A DNA stretch of 16,947 nucleotides from UBA3071 sp965369635 (GCA_965369635.1 CBDURC010000036.1:1-16947); one strand, 5' to 3'. Positions 7,963-15,205 are shown, numbered from the stretch's first letter. Made by a program: numbers and translations. The notes: a model not told the origin generated them from the sequence alone.

Positions 7963-9304
7963 TCACAAGGCGAGGAACAGTTGCGCCAGGTCGTCCGCTG
8001 TGGCAGTGCCGTCCTCGATAGCTGCTCGCAGCCGCCTGGCCTCAGCGTCAACGTCGGTGGTGGGAGGGCGAGCCGTGATGACCGGGCCGCGGTGGGGTTC
8101 CATCTGTCGGGGCAGGTCAGCTTCGCCGCCACGTGCCAGATCGAGCACAGCCCGGAGGACTCGATTATCTCTCTGTAGCTTATCGTGGGCGAGACGCACG
8201 TAGTACATCTCCGCCCCCGGCAGGGTTGCCGACCAGAGGGGCACGGCGCCATCGCCGCTGTTGGGGCCGTGAGACACCACCACTGGCTGCAGCGCATCGG
8301 GTGTGCCACGCATAGCAATCAGCGTTGCCTGGTCGTACCCGGCGATTTGGATGATCGGCACCTGTGGATCCGAGGCTGCCAGCAGTCTGTGGAGCGCCTT
8401 CCCGCGGTTCAGGCTGTTCTGGCGGATTGCCCCCCCTCTTTCCCCCCCCATTGGGGGGGATGAAAGGGGGGGACCAGGCGGCGGCGGCGTCGTAGAGGTC
8501 GAAATCGCAGGGATACTGCCTGCCGGCCGGGAACAGATCTGGCGGTGGCGGCAGGAGTTGGTAGAGGGCGGTGATACTCCGCACCAGTCGGTCTCCCTGG
8601 TTGTCATCGTTGAGCTTGTGGGCCAACTGCATCAAGTCGTTGCCCGTGGTTAGGTTCTGCACAGCATTCACTATCCCATAGGCCGGGCTGCCTAGCAGGA
8701 TCACTCGCTCCACGAGACGCTCCGCTTCCTCGGGGAACAGTGCCAGATAAGTGCGACTGACGAGGCCGCCCATGCTGTGGCTGACGAGGGTGAAGCGGCG
8801 GTATCCGTTGCTCGCTGCCCAACGGTTCAGCGCCTGATGTAGCAAGCCGGCGGCAGTGCGGATGTCGCGACGCCAGTCGTAGGGGAAGAGAAAGGGATTG
8901 GCCTGCTTGCGCAGCATTAGCGTAGCCTTGGCATAGGACATCATCTCCAGGCCAGTAGCCACGATCTTCACCCGCGGGTTGGCGTCGGTTTCCCCGTCAT
9001 CCGCCAGTTCCAAGAGGTTGATCAGGCCGCGGGTGAAGACGAGGGGATTGACCCAAAGCAACTCCACCAGCCCTTCCACACTTTGCAGCAGCGAGCCCAT
9101 GATGCCGGGGAGGAGCACGATGTTTGGCCGCTGGCCAGCGGCGCGAGTGAGGGCTGGTGCAGCCGCTGTCGCGCGCATCTCGTTCACCTCCCGGGTGCCG
9201 AAAAGGGCTTCCAGTGATGCGCTTCCCTGCCCTTGCAGCTTCGCCTCGAGAGCGTCCAGGGCCCTGCCGGCCCAGCCCAGCAACAGCTCATTGGTGTTGG
9301 CCAT
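7963..9304 (-). pseudogene. LCAT/lipase-like alpha/beta hydrolase, frameshifted by a palindromic element
   Basis: The product resembles lecithin:cholesterol acyltransferase-type lipases. The first frame (stop at 8180) carries an oxyanion region (LLPGIMGSLL, about 64-73), an FPYDWR segment and the nucleophile elbow SHSMGG with S177. It goes off frame at the C/G palindrome at 8430-8472. The rest of the family fold continues in another frame to a stop at 7963. That part contains the expected catalytic Asp (SGDGAVPLW) and His (RLAHDKL). Skipping one base in the palindrome joins the halves, giving about 447 residues. As sequenced, the 374-residue product would lack Asp and His. The ATG at 9304 has AGGAGG at 9310-9315 with 5-nt spacing. 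There is no clear signal peptide, so a cytoplasmic role is possible. The stop converges on recJ with a 9-bp gap. A homopolymer assembly error is a real alternative to a genuine pseudogene. Confidence 0.75.
8430..8472. repeat. C/G-homopolymer palindrome interrupting the hydrolase gene
   Basis: On the + strand this reads C7, TCTTT, C8, ATT, G7, ATGAAA, G7. It is a near-perfect hairpin of about 43 bp. Removing all 43 bases joins the hydrolase frames cleanly (AAAAW-S-IRQNSLN). Alternatively, reducing C8 to C7 makes a symmetric 42-bp, in-frame version. Such runs are prone to slippage and to sequencing error. Confidence 0.8.
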
Positions 9305-9320
9305 CGGATCCTCCTTCCGA

Positions 9321-9345
9321 CCAGCCCCGCCCCAAGCGGGGCCAG
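9321..9345. repeat. 21-bp palindromic element, intergenic copy 4
   Basis: The 25 bases are identical to those at 1661-1685. CCAG repeats at 9321-9324 and 9342-9345, 21 bp apart. It lies between the phosphoglycerate mutase stop and the hydrolase Shine-Dalgarno, where it could fold in the transcript. Confidence 0.75.
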
Positions 9346-9382
9346 TCTACCAATTTCACCAATCTACCACTCTACCACTCTG
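9346..9382. repeat. Degenerate TCTACCA tandem repeat
   Basis: About four units of 8-9 bp (TCTACCAA, TTTCACCAA, TCTACCAC, TCTACCAC) lie directly after the 21-bp element and end just before the mutase stop codon. The tract is AT-richer than its surroundings. No function is evident. Confidence 0.5.
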
Positions 9383-9387
9383 CGGAC

Positions 9388-10602
9388 TCATGCCCCATAC
9401 CGGCTCAGCCGTTGTGCGTGTCCCAGGGCCAGGGGCATCAGGTCGGCGGCAGGGAAGATGCCCAGAGCCCCCGTCACACAGGCTCGCTCGCCGAAGCTCC
9501 GCGCGTTGTCAGGCAGGGCGGTGGGAGACCACAGGATGGTAGGCACAGGGTGCCAGGAATGTGACTTGAGCAGCGCAGGTGTCGAGTGATCGCCCGTCAC
9601 GATGAGCACATCGGGATTGAGGTCGCGGATGCGAGGCAACAAAGCGTCTACCTTCTCGATCTCTTTGACCTTGGCCTCGAAGTCTCCATCCTCGCCGCGG
9701 CTGTCGGTGTACTTGAAGTGCACGAAGAAGAAGTCATACTTCGCCCAATGGCGGCGCAGAGCGGCGATTTCCTCCTCGATGTTTGCCCCGGCATCCAGCA
9801 CATCCATGCCCACCAGCGTGGCCACGCCCCTATACATGGGGTAGACGGCGATAGCGCCGGCGCGCAGCTTGAAGATATCGGGAAATCTAGGGAAGCCGGG
9901 GTCCTTGGCGAAGCCGCGCAGGTTCAGGGAGTTGGCCGGATACTCATCGGCGAGCAATGCTCTCGCTTGGTCTAGCCATTCGTTCACCAGCGTAGCCGAA
10001 TGGGCGGCCTCGGTGCTGTCGTCCAGCGGCCGCACCGGCAGCGATGGCTTGCCGACCACCAGCGGGTCGGTCTCGCTCAGTGCCTCGGAGAGGCCAGGGC
10101 CGCGCAGGACGAACAGGTAACGGTATTCCTTGACCGGCTGCACGAAGATGTCGTATCCTTCCAGCGCCGTGCCCGCTCGCAGCTTGGCCGTCAGCCGTTC
10201 GCCCTCTTCGGTGGGGATGCGACCAGCGCGGCGATCGGTGATCAGCCCTTGTTCGTCAATGGTGCAGAAGTTGCCCCGCGCCGCCAGGTCGTCGGGCTGC
10301 AGGTCGAAGCCGATGCCCAAGGCCGAGAGGACGCCACGCCCCACATCGTACACGAGCGGATCGTAGCCGAAGAGAGCCAGATGCGCCGGGCCACTGCCGG
10401 GGGAGACGCCCGGCGCGATGGGCTGGCTGAGCCCACAGCAGCCTTCGGCGGCCAGGCAATCCAGGTTAGGTGTGTGGGCGGCTTCCAGTTCCGTGGGGCC
10501 GCCCGGTTCGGCGGGCAGTCCGCCAAGACCGTCCATGACAAAGAGCACGATCTTGCTCTCGCCCGGATGTGCCAGCCTGCGCATCAAGTTAAAGTCTGCC
10601 AT
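9388..10602 (-). CDS. apgM: 2,3-bisphosphoglycerate-independent phosphoglycerate mutase, archaeal (ApgM) type
   Basis: This enzyme interconverts 3- and 2-phosphoglycerate in glycolysis and gluconeogenesis. It is a cytoplasmic member of the alkaline phosphatase superfamily with two bound metals. The 404-residue length fits the short archaeal type, not the ~510-residue bacterial GpmI. Visible sites are VMDGLGG with metal ligand D24, the presumed phospho-serine S70 in PGSGPAHLALFGYDP, the DGDFEAK segment, and GDHSTP and HSWHPVP near the C-terminus. The common GSDTAH form of the serine motif is here GSGPAH. The frame extends to a TTG at 10626, but the ATG at 10602 is preferred because AAGGAGAAGGAG sits 6 nt before it, inside the longer version. 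The gene lies downstream of the ABC ATPase gene across a strong hairpin. Related proposed homoserine kinases are a less likely alternative. Confidence 0.88.
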   Translation of the reverse strand: MADFNLMRRLAHPGESKIVLFVMDGLGGLPAEPGGPTELEAAHTPNLDCLAAEGCCGLSQPIAPGVSPGSGPAHLALFGYDPLVYDVGRGVLSALGIGFDLQPDDLAARGNFCTIDEQGLITDRRAGRIPTEEGERLTAKLRAGTALEGYDIFVQPVKEYRYLFVLRGPGLSEALSETDPLVVGKPSLPVRPLDDSTEAAHSATLVNEWLDQARALLADEYPANSLNLRGFAKDPGFPRFPDIFKLRAGAIAVYPMYRGVATLVGMDVLDAGANIEEEIAALRRHWAKYDFFFVHFKYTDSRGEDGDFEAKVKEIEKVDALLPRIRDLNPDVLIVTGDHSTPALLKSHSWHPVPTILWSPTALPDNARSFGERACVTGALGIFPAADLMPLALGHAQRLSRYGA

Positions 10603-10608
10603 AGTGTG

Positions 10609-10620
10609 CTCCTTCTCCTT
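10609..10620 (-). promoter_or_regulatory. Double Shine-Dalgarno that fixes the apgM start
   Basis: On the minus strand AAGGAGAAGGAG ends 6 nt before the ATG at 10602. It lies inside the longer TTG-initiated frame, so it argues that those eight extra codons are not translated. Confidence 0.7.
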
Positions 10621-10676
10621 AGGCAATCAAGACAGCACGACGATTAGGTGCTGCTGGCGCGGGGATCGAAGCTTCA

Positions 10677-10717
10677 AGCAAAGGGGATAGGCCGGTATCC
10701 CAGCCTATCCCCTTGCT
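10677..10717 (-). terminator. Hairpin between the ABC ATPase and apgM genes
   Basis: AGCAAAGGGGATAGGC (10677-10692) pairs with GCCTATCCCCTTGCT (10703-10717) across a 10-nt loop; one A is bulged. It lies 35 bp past the ABC ATPase stop on the minus strand. The stem is very stable, but only a weak T-rich stretch follows, so it may attenuate or act as a processing site. Confidence 0.55.
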
Positions 10718-10751
10718 GATGACGTGGTGCTGATACCGCGGCTGCGGCGAC

Positions 10752-11852
10752 CTAGATGATCGCTGTCTCGGTATCGCGGTCAAAGATGTGCACGTTGGCC
10801 ATGTTCAGTGCCAGTTCGATCTGATCGCCGGGGCGACCGCTGGCGCGTGGATCTACGCGGGCGATGAAGCTCTTCTTCCCCGTCAGGAGGTAAACGAAGA
10901 TCTCGTTGCCCATCAGCTCAGTCACTTCCACCTCGGCTTTCATGTCCTGTTGAATGATGTCGGCCGGAGTGTAGGGCTTGGCGTGAATGTCCTCCGGGCG
11001 GATGCCGGCGATGACTTCCTTGCCCTTGTACGGCAGCAGGGCCGCGATCTTGTGCTCCGGCATCTCCAGGCGGAATGTACCCCCATCCACGAACAGCCGG
11101 CCATCGCTCTCCACCAGGGTGACGTCGAAGAAATTCATGGAGGGGCTGCCGATGAAGCCGGCGACGAAGATGTTGCCTGGGCTGTCATACAGGTTCTGCG
11201 GCGTGTCGAGCTGTTGCAGGAGGCCATCCTTCATCACAGCGATGCGGGTGGCCATGGTCATGGCCTCCACCTGATCGTGGGTGACGTAGATGAATGTGGT
11301 GCCCAGCCGCTGGTGCAGCTTGGAGAGTTCGGCGCGCGTCTGAACGCGCAGCTTGGCATCCAGGTTCGACAGAGGCTCGTCGAGGAGGAAGACCCTGGGT
11401 TCCCGCACGATGGCCCGGCCCACGGCGACGCGCTGCCGCTGGCCGCCGGAAAGCTGCTTGGGCTTGCGGTCCAGCAACTGGCCAATGCCCAGCATGTCGG
11501 CAGCATCCTTCACCCGGCGGTCAATATCCGCCTTGGGCGTTTTGCGCAGCTTGAGGCCGAAGGCCATGTTGTCGTAGACGCTCATGTGCGGATAGAGAGC
11601 ATAGGACTGGAACACCATGGCGATGTCCCGATCCTTGGGGGCGACATCGTTCACTATGCGGTCGCCGATGTAGATGTTGCCCTCGGTGATCTCTTCCAGG
11701 CCGGCCAACAGCCGCAGGGCGGTGGTCTTGCCGCAGCCCGAGGGGCCCACCAGTACCAGGAACTCCTTGTCATGAACCTCGAGGCTCATGTCGTTGACGG
11801 CGACGACCTCGCCGAAGTGCTTGGTGACGTGATCATACGTTACGTTAGCCAT
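10752..11852 (-). CDS. ugpC: ABC transporter ATPase of the MalK/UgpC/MsmX sugar-import family
   Basis: This cytoplasmic subunit powers carbohydrate import by ABC permeases of the CUT1 type. The 366-residue product has all ATPase motifs: Walker A GPSGCGKTT (36-44), Q-loop Q82, signature LSGGQ (134-138), Walker B VFLLDE (154-159), D-loop SNLD and switch histidine H192. After about residue 235 comes the TOBE/MOBE regulatory domain, with the conserved GIRPEDI segment. The ATG at 11852 has AGGAG 8 nt upstream. No permease or binding-protein genes adjoin it. Like MsmX, it may therefore be a shared ATPase serving several sugar importers encoded elsewhere. Expression is probably from the minus-strand promoter at 12224-12252 through a leader of about 360 nt. 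The symbol follows the usual family name; the substrate cannot be told from this subunit. Confidence 0.92.
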   Translation of the reverse strand: MANVTYDHVTKHFGEVVAVNDMSLEVHDKEFLVLVGPSGCGKTTALRLLAGLEEITEGNIYIGDRIVNDVAPKDRDIAMVFQSYALYPHMSVYDNMAFGLKLRKTPKADIDRRVKDAADMLGIGQLLDRKPKQLSGGQRQRVAVGRAIVREPRVFLLDEPLSNLDAKLRVQTRAELSKLHQRLGTTFIYVTHDQVEAMTMATRIAVMKDGLLQQLDTPQNLYDSPGNIFVAGFIGSPSMNFFDVTLVESDGRLFVDGGTFRLEMPEHKIAALLPYKGKEVIAGIRPEDIHAKPYTPADIIQQDMKAEVEVTELMGNEIFVYLLTGKKSFIARVDPRASGRPGDQIELALNMANVHIFDRDTETAII

Positions 11853-12223
11853 TTGGTTTGCTCCTGAAATGTGGTATTGCAGTAGATGTGGCGAAGCGAG
11901 AAGACAGGACTATTCGGTCGTGGAAAAACCACGGGCTCATTGCCAAAACCGCTCTTCAGGCCTCACCGAGAGGTCGAAAAGGTGGGGAGAACAGCAGGAA
12001 TCAAGGTCTTATACTGAGCTGGGTCGCCGTGGCCAGGAGGGTGATGGAACGTCTCCGCGGCCAGCGGCGATGAGCTGCTGCCCCACTGACGATCACAGCT
12101 CACGACTTCCAGACTCCGGGGCGCATCACCTCCTTATTGTGTGGAAAGCCCTTGCGGGCGGCGAGGCACGCGGGGTGCGTGCAGTAAGACAACGCTGGCT
12201 ATGACGCCAGTTTGAATGGCGCG
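11853..12223 (-). other. Long untranslated leader of the ABC ATPase gene; no gene seen
   Basis: If transcription starts from the promoter at 12224-12252, this is a 5' leader of about 360 nt. I see no credible ORF on either strand. It contains a perfect small hairpin at 11919-11933 (CGTGG, five A on the + strand, CCACG). I recognise no known riboswitch class. Together with 12253-12400 it makes a 548-bp stretch without a gene. Confidence 0.4.
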
Positions 12224-12252
12224 ATTATAGCGTATGTTGCGTTCCCCGCCAA
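12224..12252 (-). promoter_or_regulatory. Strong sigma70-type promoter, minus strand
   Basis: On the minus strand a perfect TATAAT (12229-12224) lies 17 bp from TTGGCG (12252-12247), which matches the -35 consensus at four of six positions. The nearest downstream gene is the ABC ATPase, whose ATG is about 370 bp away. Confidence 0.65.
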
Positions 12253-12343
12253 ACTGGGGGGCATGGCTGTGACGAGTTGCAATGGCAAAGGATCTCGCAT
12301 GTTATGCCGCTGGCTTCGGAACCTTCTGGCCTCTCAATCCGTC

Positions 12344-12377
12344 TACAATACCAGTGGCGCTGAGTTGTGCAACGCCA
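12344..12377 (+). promoter_or_regulatory. Possible -10 box and small inverted repeat before the inhibitor operon
   Basis: TACAAT at 12344-12349 matches the -10 consensus at five of six positions, but no good -35 is present at the right distance. Directly after it, TGGCG (12355-12359) is inverted as CGCCA (12373-12377), with TTG and CAA inside. This could be an operator or an early leader hairpin. The evidence is weak. Confidence 0.3.
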
Positions 12378-12400
12378 AGAACAGGACAAGGAGATCGCAA

Positions 12401-12820
12401 ATGAAAAAGCTCATCTTGATGTGTGCCATGATTGCCATTTCACCCTACCTCTTTGCCTGCTCCTCGCAGAGATCTGTAGAGGTTCCCTGTGACCGCTTCT
12501 ATGAGATGCAGCACATCAGCAAAGAGATCGAAGTTCCTGTCGGTAACTTGTTCACAGTGACTCTCTGCTCTAACCCCTCAACAGGGTTCAAATGGGAGGA
12601 GGCAATGATAGGTGACCAGACTGTGGTAGAGCAAGTAGACCACAAGTATGTCTCTCTTGAAGGCAAATCACCACCTCCTCCGGGGACTCCAGGCCAAGAA
12701 GTGTGGACGTTCAGGGCGATTAAGGCGGGCCAGAGCATTGTGTCCGTCGAATATGGCCAGCCATGGGAGGGAGGCACGAAGTCGGAGTGGACCTTTGCCC
12801 TGACAGTGCTTGTCAAATGA
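12401..12820 (+). CDS. Chagasin-family (I42) protease inhibitor, lipoprotein
   Basis: Chagasin-like proteins inhibit papain-family cysteine proteases by inserting three loops into the active site. The 139-residue product has the loop motif NPSTGFKW (58-65), a middle loop PPPPGTPGQEVWTF at roughly 90-103, and the third loop YGQPWEGG (118-125). These correspond to the family's NPTTG, GxG and PWE loops. The N-terminus is a lipoprotein signal: KK, a hydrophobic core, and lipobox LFAC with C20. The mature protein should be anchored on the outside of the membrane. The ATG at 12401 is chosen because AAGGAG (12388-12393) lies 7 nt before it and it starts the signal peptide; the open frame back to 12212 has no such support. 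The serpin gene begins 34 bp after the stop, so the two form an operon. Confidence 0.88.
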   Translation: MKKLILMCAMIAISPYLFACSSQRSVEVPCDRFYEMQHISKEIEVPVGNLFTVTLCSNPSTGFKWEEAMIGDQTVVEQVDHKYVSLEGKSPPPPGTPGQEVWTFRAIKAGQSIVSVEYGQPWEGGTKSEWTFALTVLVK

Positions 12821-12854
12821 ACCCACAGCAATACAGCATAAGGGAGAAAAGACG

Positions 12855-14135
12855 ATGAACAACAAGGTACTCAGCATACTGGCCCTGATCGCCATGCTTG
12901 GCCCGGTCGGTTGCACTGCCTGGCCGAGCGGATCGGTGTCGGCAGGAGAAGTCATACGCTCGGAGAAGCAGCGGCTAACGTCACTGGATGTGCCGGGGGA
13001 TGATCTGGCCGAACTGGAGGCGGGCAACAGTGCGTTTGCCTTCGACCTGTACCAGATGCTGAGCGGGGAGCAGGGCGGCAACCTGTTCTATTCGCCCTAC
13101 AGCATCTCTCTGGCGCTGGCTATGACCTATGCTGGTGCCCGCAGCGTGACCGAGGAGCAGATGGCGGAGACGCTGCACTACACACTGCCACAGGAGCGGC
13201 TCCATTCCGCCTTCAATGCGCTGGACACGGCGTTGACGGGCTACGACGGAGAGGACGAGGATGGCTTCCAGATCAACATCGCTAACGCCATCTGGGGGCA
13301 AGAGGGGTACGAGTTCCTCTCCGCCTTCTTGGACACACTGGCTGAGAACTATGGGGCCGGGCTGCGCACGCAGGACTTCGTGAACGAGGCAGAGGCCGCT
13401 CGGCAGACCATCAACCGCTGGGTCAGCGACCAGACGGAAGAGAAGATCAAGGACTTGATTCCGCAGGGGGCACTCGGTGCGGCGACTCGCCTGGTGCTCA
13501 CCAATGCCATCTACTTCAACGGGAAGTGGGTGACACCCTTTGAAAAGAGCAAGACCCACGACGATACGTTCAACCTCATGGATAGAAGCACAGTCACCGT
13601 GCCGATGATGACTCAGACGGGGTGGATTGAGTACGCTGAGGGTGTCGGCTACCAGGCGGCCGCTTTGCCCTACCGAGGTGCGGATATGGCCATGGTGTTC
13701 GTGTTACCAGAGGAGGGACGCTTTGCGGAGATAGAGGCGGCGTTTTCACCAGAACTGCTGGCGAGCATCATGGAGAGCTTCGAGTCTCAGCAGGTGAAGA
13801 TCACGGTCCCGAAGTTCACGTTCGAGTCAGCCCTTAGCGTGGCCGAGACCCTGATTGAGATGGGGATGCCCAGTGCGTTTCGGGGCGCCGACTTCTCGGG
13901 CATGACCGGGAACCGCGATCTGTTCATCAGCGATGTCCTGCATAAGGCCTTTGTCGCCGTGGACGAAGAGGGCACCGAAGCCGCGGCAGCGACGGCAGTG
14001 ATCATGGAACTGTCGGCCATCATCGAGGAGCCTGCCGTTGTGATGAAACTGGATCGTCCTTTCGTCTTCGTGATTCGCGACAATAGCACAGGCACGATCC
14101 TGTTCGTCGGTCGCGTGCTGACTCCGGAGGGGTAG
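12855..14135 (+). CDS. Serpin-family (I4) protease inhibitor, probable lipoprotein
   Basis: Serpins trap serine, and sometimes cysteine, proteases through a cleaved reactive loop. The 426-residue protein carries the family landmarks: NLFYSPYSISLALAMTYAGA, LTNAIYFNGKW, and the C-terminal RPFVFVIRD and ILFVGRV strands. The reactive-loop hinge EEGTEAAAATA (GTEAAAAT at 373-380) has the small residues typical of inhibitory serpins. The scissile bond probably lies near MELSAII, but loop length is unusual and P1 is uncertain. The N-terminus is a signal peptide ending GPVGC (C20). The -3 proline is not ideal for a lipobox, so secretion without lipid is possible. The ATG at 12855 has AGGGAG 8 nt upstream; an earlier in-frame start at 12810 would overlap the inhibitor gene and spoil the signal peptide. 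A hairpin follows the stop. Confidence 0.93.
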   Translation: MNNKVLSILALIAMLGPVGCTAWPSGSVSAGEVIRSEKQRLTSLDVPGDDLAELEAGNSAFAFDLYQMLSGEQGGNLFYSPYSISLALAMTYAGARSVTEEQMAETLHYTLPQERLHSAFNALDTALTGYDGEDEDGFQINIANAIWGQEGYEFLSAFLDTLAENYGAGLRTQDFVNEAEAARQTINRWVSDQTEEKIKDLIPQGALGAATRLVLTNAIYFNGKWVTPFEKSKTHDDTFNLMDRSTVTVPMMTQTGWIEYAEGVGYQAAALPYRGADMAMVFVLPEEGRFAEIEAAFSPELLASIMESFESQQVKITVPKFTFESALSVAETLIEMGMPSAFRGADFSGMTGNRDLFISDVLHKAFVAVDEEGTEAAAATAVIMELSAIIEEPAVVMKLDRPFVFVIRDNSTGTILFVGRVLTPEG

Positions 14136-14141
14136 CGCAGA

Positions 14142-14177
14142 TGGCCCCGACCTGCTTGCCTCCACAGGCCGGGGCCA
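14142..14177 (+). terminator. Hairpin after the serpin gene
   Basis: TGGCCCCG (14142-14149) is inverted as CGGGGCCA (14170-14177), with an inner CCTG/CAGG extension across one mismatch. It begins 6 bp after the serpin stop. Only a short ACTACCTTTC follows, so termination could be inefficient or factor-dependent. Confidence 0.5.
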
Positions 14178-14215
14178 CTACCTTTCGGCCAATGTTGCAG
14201 GTCACTACTATACGA

Positions 14216-14315
14216 AAGCCCCCTCGCGAAGGCCCCTGAGCGTCTGCTTAATCGCCTCCCTCATGTTCATAACGAAAGTGCCGTAGCAGACGATGGGCGT
14301 ATGATGAAGGGGCTT
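14216..14315. repeat. Nested inverted repeat between the serpin and oxidoreductase genes
   Basis: AAGCCCC (14216-14222) is inverted as GGGGCTT (14309-14315). Inside it, CGTCTGCT (14241-14248) is inverted as AGCAGACG (14285-14292). The pairs could form one long imperfect hairpin of about 100 bp. It may be a remnant of a small repeat element or a bidirectional terminator for two converging genes. Confidence 0.4.
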
Positions 14316-14365
14316 CCCCGAAACGAGCAGAAATCGAACTTGGACGCCGCGCCCCGCTCAGAGTA

Positions 14366-15205
14366 CTAGGCGTGAAAACGTTCCAGCAAGCGGGAGAGGT
14401 CGGTCTGGCTCTCTTGCGCCTCAGCACGCAGATGGGCGATGGTGTCCTCGTAGCAAGGCCGTGGACGGGCGCAGAAGATGCCGTGATAGAGGATGGGGTC
14501 CACCAGGGCCAGCCCCATGGCCGCCGTGATGTCGGTCACATCGTGGTCCCTGGGGATGGGCTGGAGCACTTCCTTGAAGTGCTGGTAGAGATTGTGGAAA
14601 GTGATACAGGGGCTCAGCACTTCCACGAAGGCGAAGCCGGGATGCTGAATAGCCTGCACCAGAATCTCCGTGAGTTTCCTTGTCCAGGCCGAGAAGGCAC
14701 GGGCGACGAAGGATGCATTGTAGGCCAGGGCCGCGGTCACCGGCTTAAACGGCGTATCGGTGCTGCCATAGGGCGAGGCCTTCAGCTTCATGCCCGTGGG
14801 ACTGGTGGGCGAAGGCTGCCCTTTGGTCAGCCCGTAGATGCGGTTGTCCATGACGATGTAGGTGATGTTGATGTTGCGCCGGGCAGCATGGGGAAAGTGG
14901 CCAGCGCCGATGCTGTAGGCGTCGCCATCGCCCGCGACGGCAACCACCGTCAATTCCGGATTGCCCAGCTTGATGCCCGTGGCCAATGGCAGAGCGCGGC
15001 CGTGCACGCCGTGGAAGCCGTAAGCGTTGACGAAAGCGGGGAAGCGGCCCGAACAGCCGATGCCCGAGGCGATGGCGATCTGTTCCGGCAGCAAGCCTAG
15101 CTCGGCAATGGCGGCGTAGAAGCTGTGCAATACGCCATAGTGCCCGCAGCCCGGGCACCAGATTGGGCGCACGTCACTGTGGTAGCGTTTGGAGTTGCTA
15201 GACAT
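14366..15205 (-). CDS. korB: 2-oxoacid:ferredoxin oxidoreductase, beta subunit
   Basis: This subunit binds thiamine pyrophosphate and a 4Fe-4S cluster. With its partner it oxidatively decarboxylates 2-oxoacids to acyl-CoA, passing electrons to ferredoxin. The 279-residue protein shows the cluster ligands C17 and C20 (WCPGCGH), C51 (GIGCSGR) and C200 (LSPC). The TPP motif runs from GDGD (92-95) to MDN (119-121), followed by YGLTKGQPSPTSP. These features match the two-subunit KorAB/OFOR type. 2-oxoglutarate is the likeliest substrate, but pyruvate or other 2-oxoacids cannot be excluded. The ATG at 15205 is preferred over the adjacent GTG at 15208; AAGGGAG lies 6 nt upstream. It overlaps the end of the gamma-alpha gene by 8 bp, so the two are translationally coupled. 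No ferredoxin-like delta subunit gene is visible in the window. Confidence 0.92.
   Translation of the reverse strand: MSSNSKRYHSDVRPIWCPGCGHYGVLHSFYAAIAELGLLPEQIAIASGIGCSGRFPAFVNAYGFHGVHGRALPLATGIKLGNPELTVVAVAGDGDAYSIGAGHFPHAARRNINITYIVMDNRIYGLTKGQPSPTSPTGMKLKASPYGSTDTPFKPVTAALAYNASFVARAFSAWTRKLTEILVQAIQHPGFAFVEVLSPCITFHNLYQHFKEVLQPIPRDHDVTDITAAMGLALVDPILYHGIFCARPRPCYEDTIAHLRAEAQESQTDLSRLLERFHA

Noticed and set aside
10603..10626. TTG start adding eight residues to the phosphoglycerate mutase
   Set aside because: The extra codons are the Shine-Dalgarno region itself (AAGGAGAAGGAG).
10788..11867. A 359-codon open frame on the plus strand
   Set aside because: It mirrors the ABC ATPase gene, whose motifs are complete; the antisense translation resembles no family.
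11858..12204. Small plus-strand ORFs in the ABC ATPase leader
   Set aside because: They lack Shine-Dalgarno sequences and protein-like composition, and they overlap each other in different frames.
12212..12400. Longer N-terminus for the chagasin-like protein
   Set aside because: It would bury the lipoprotein signal peptide; the ATG at 12401 has a good Shine-Dalgarno.
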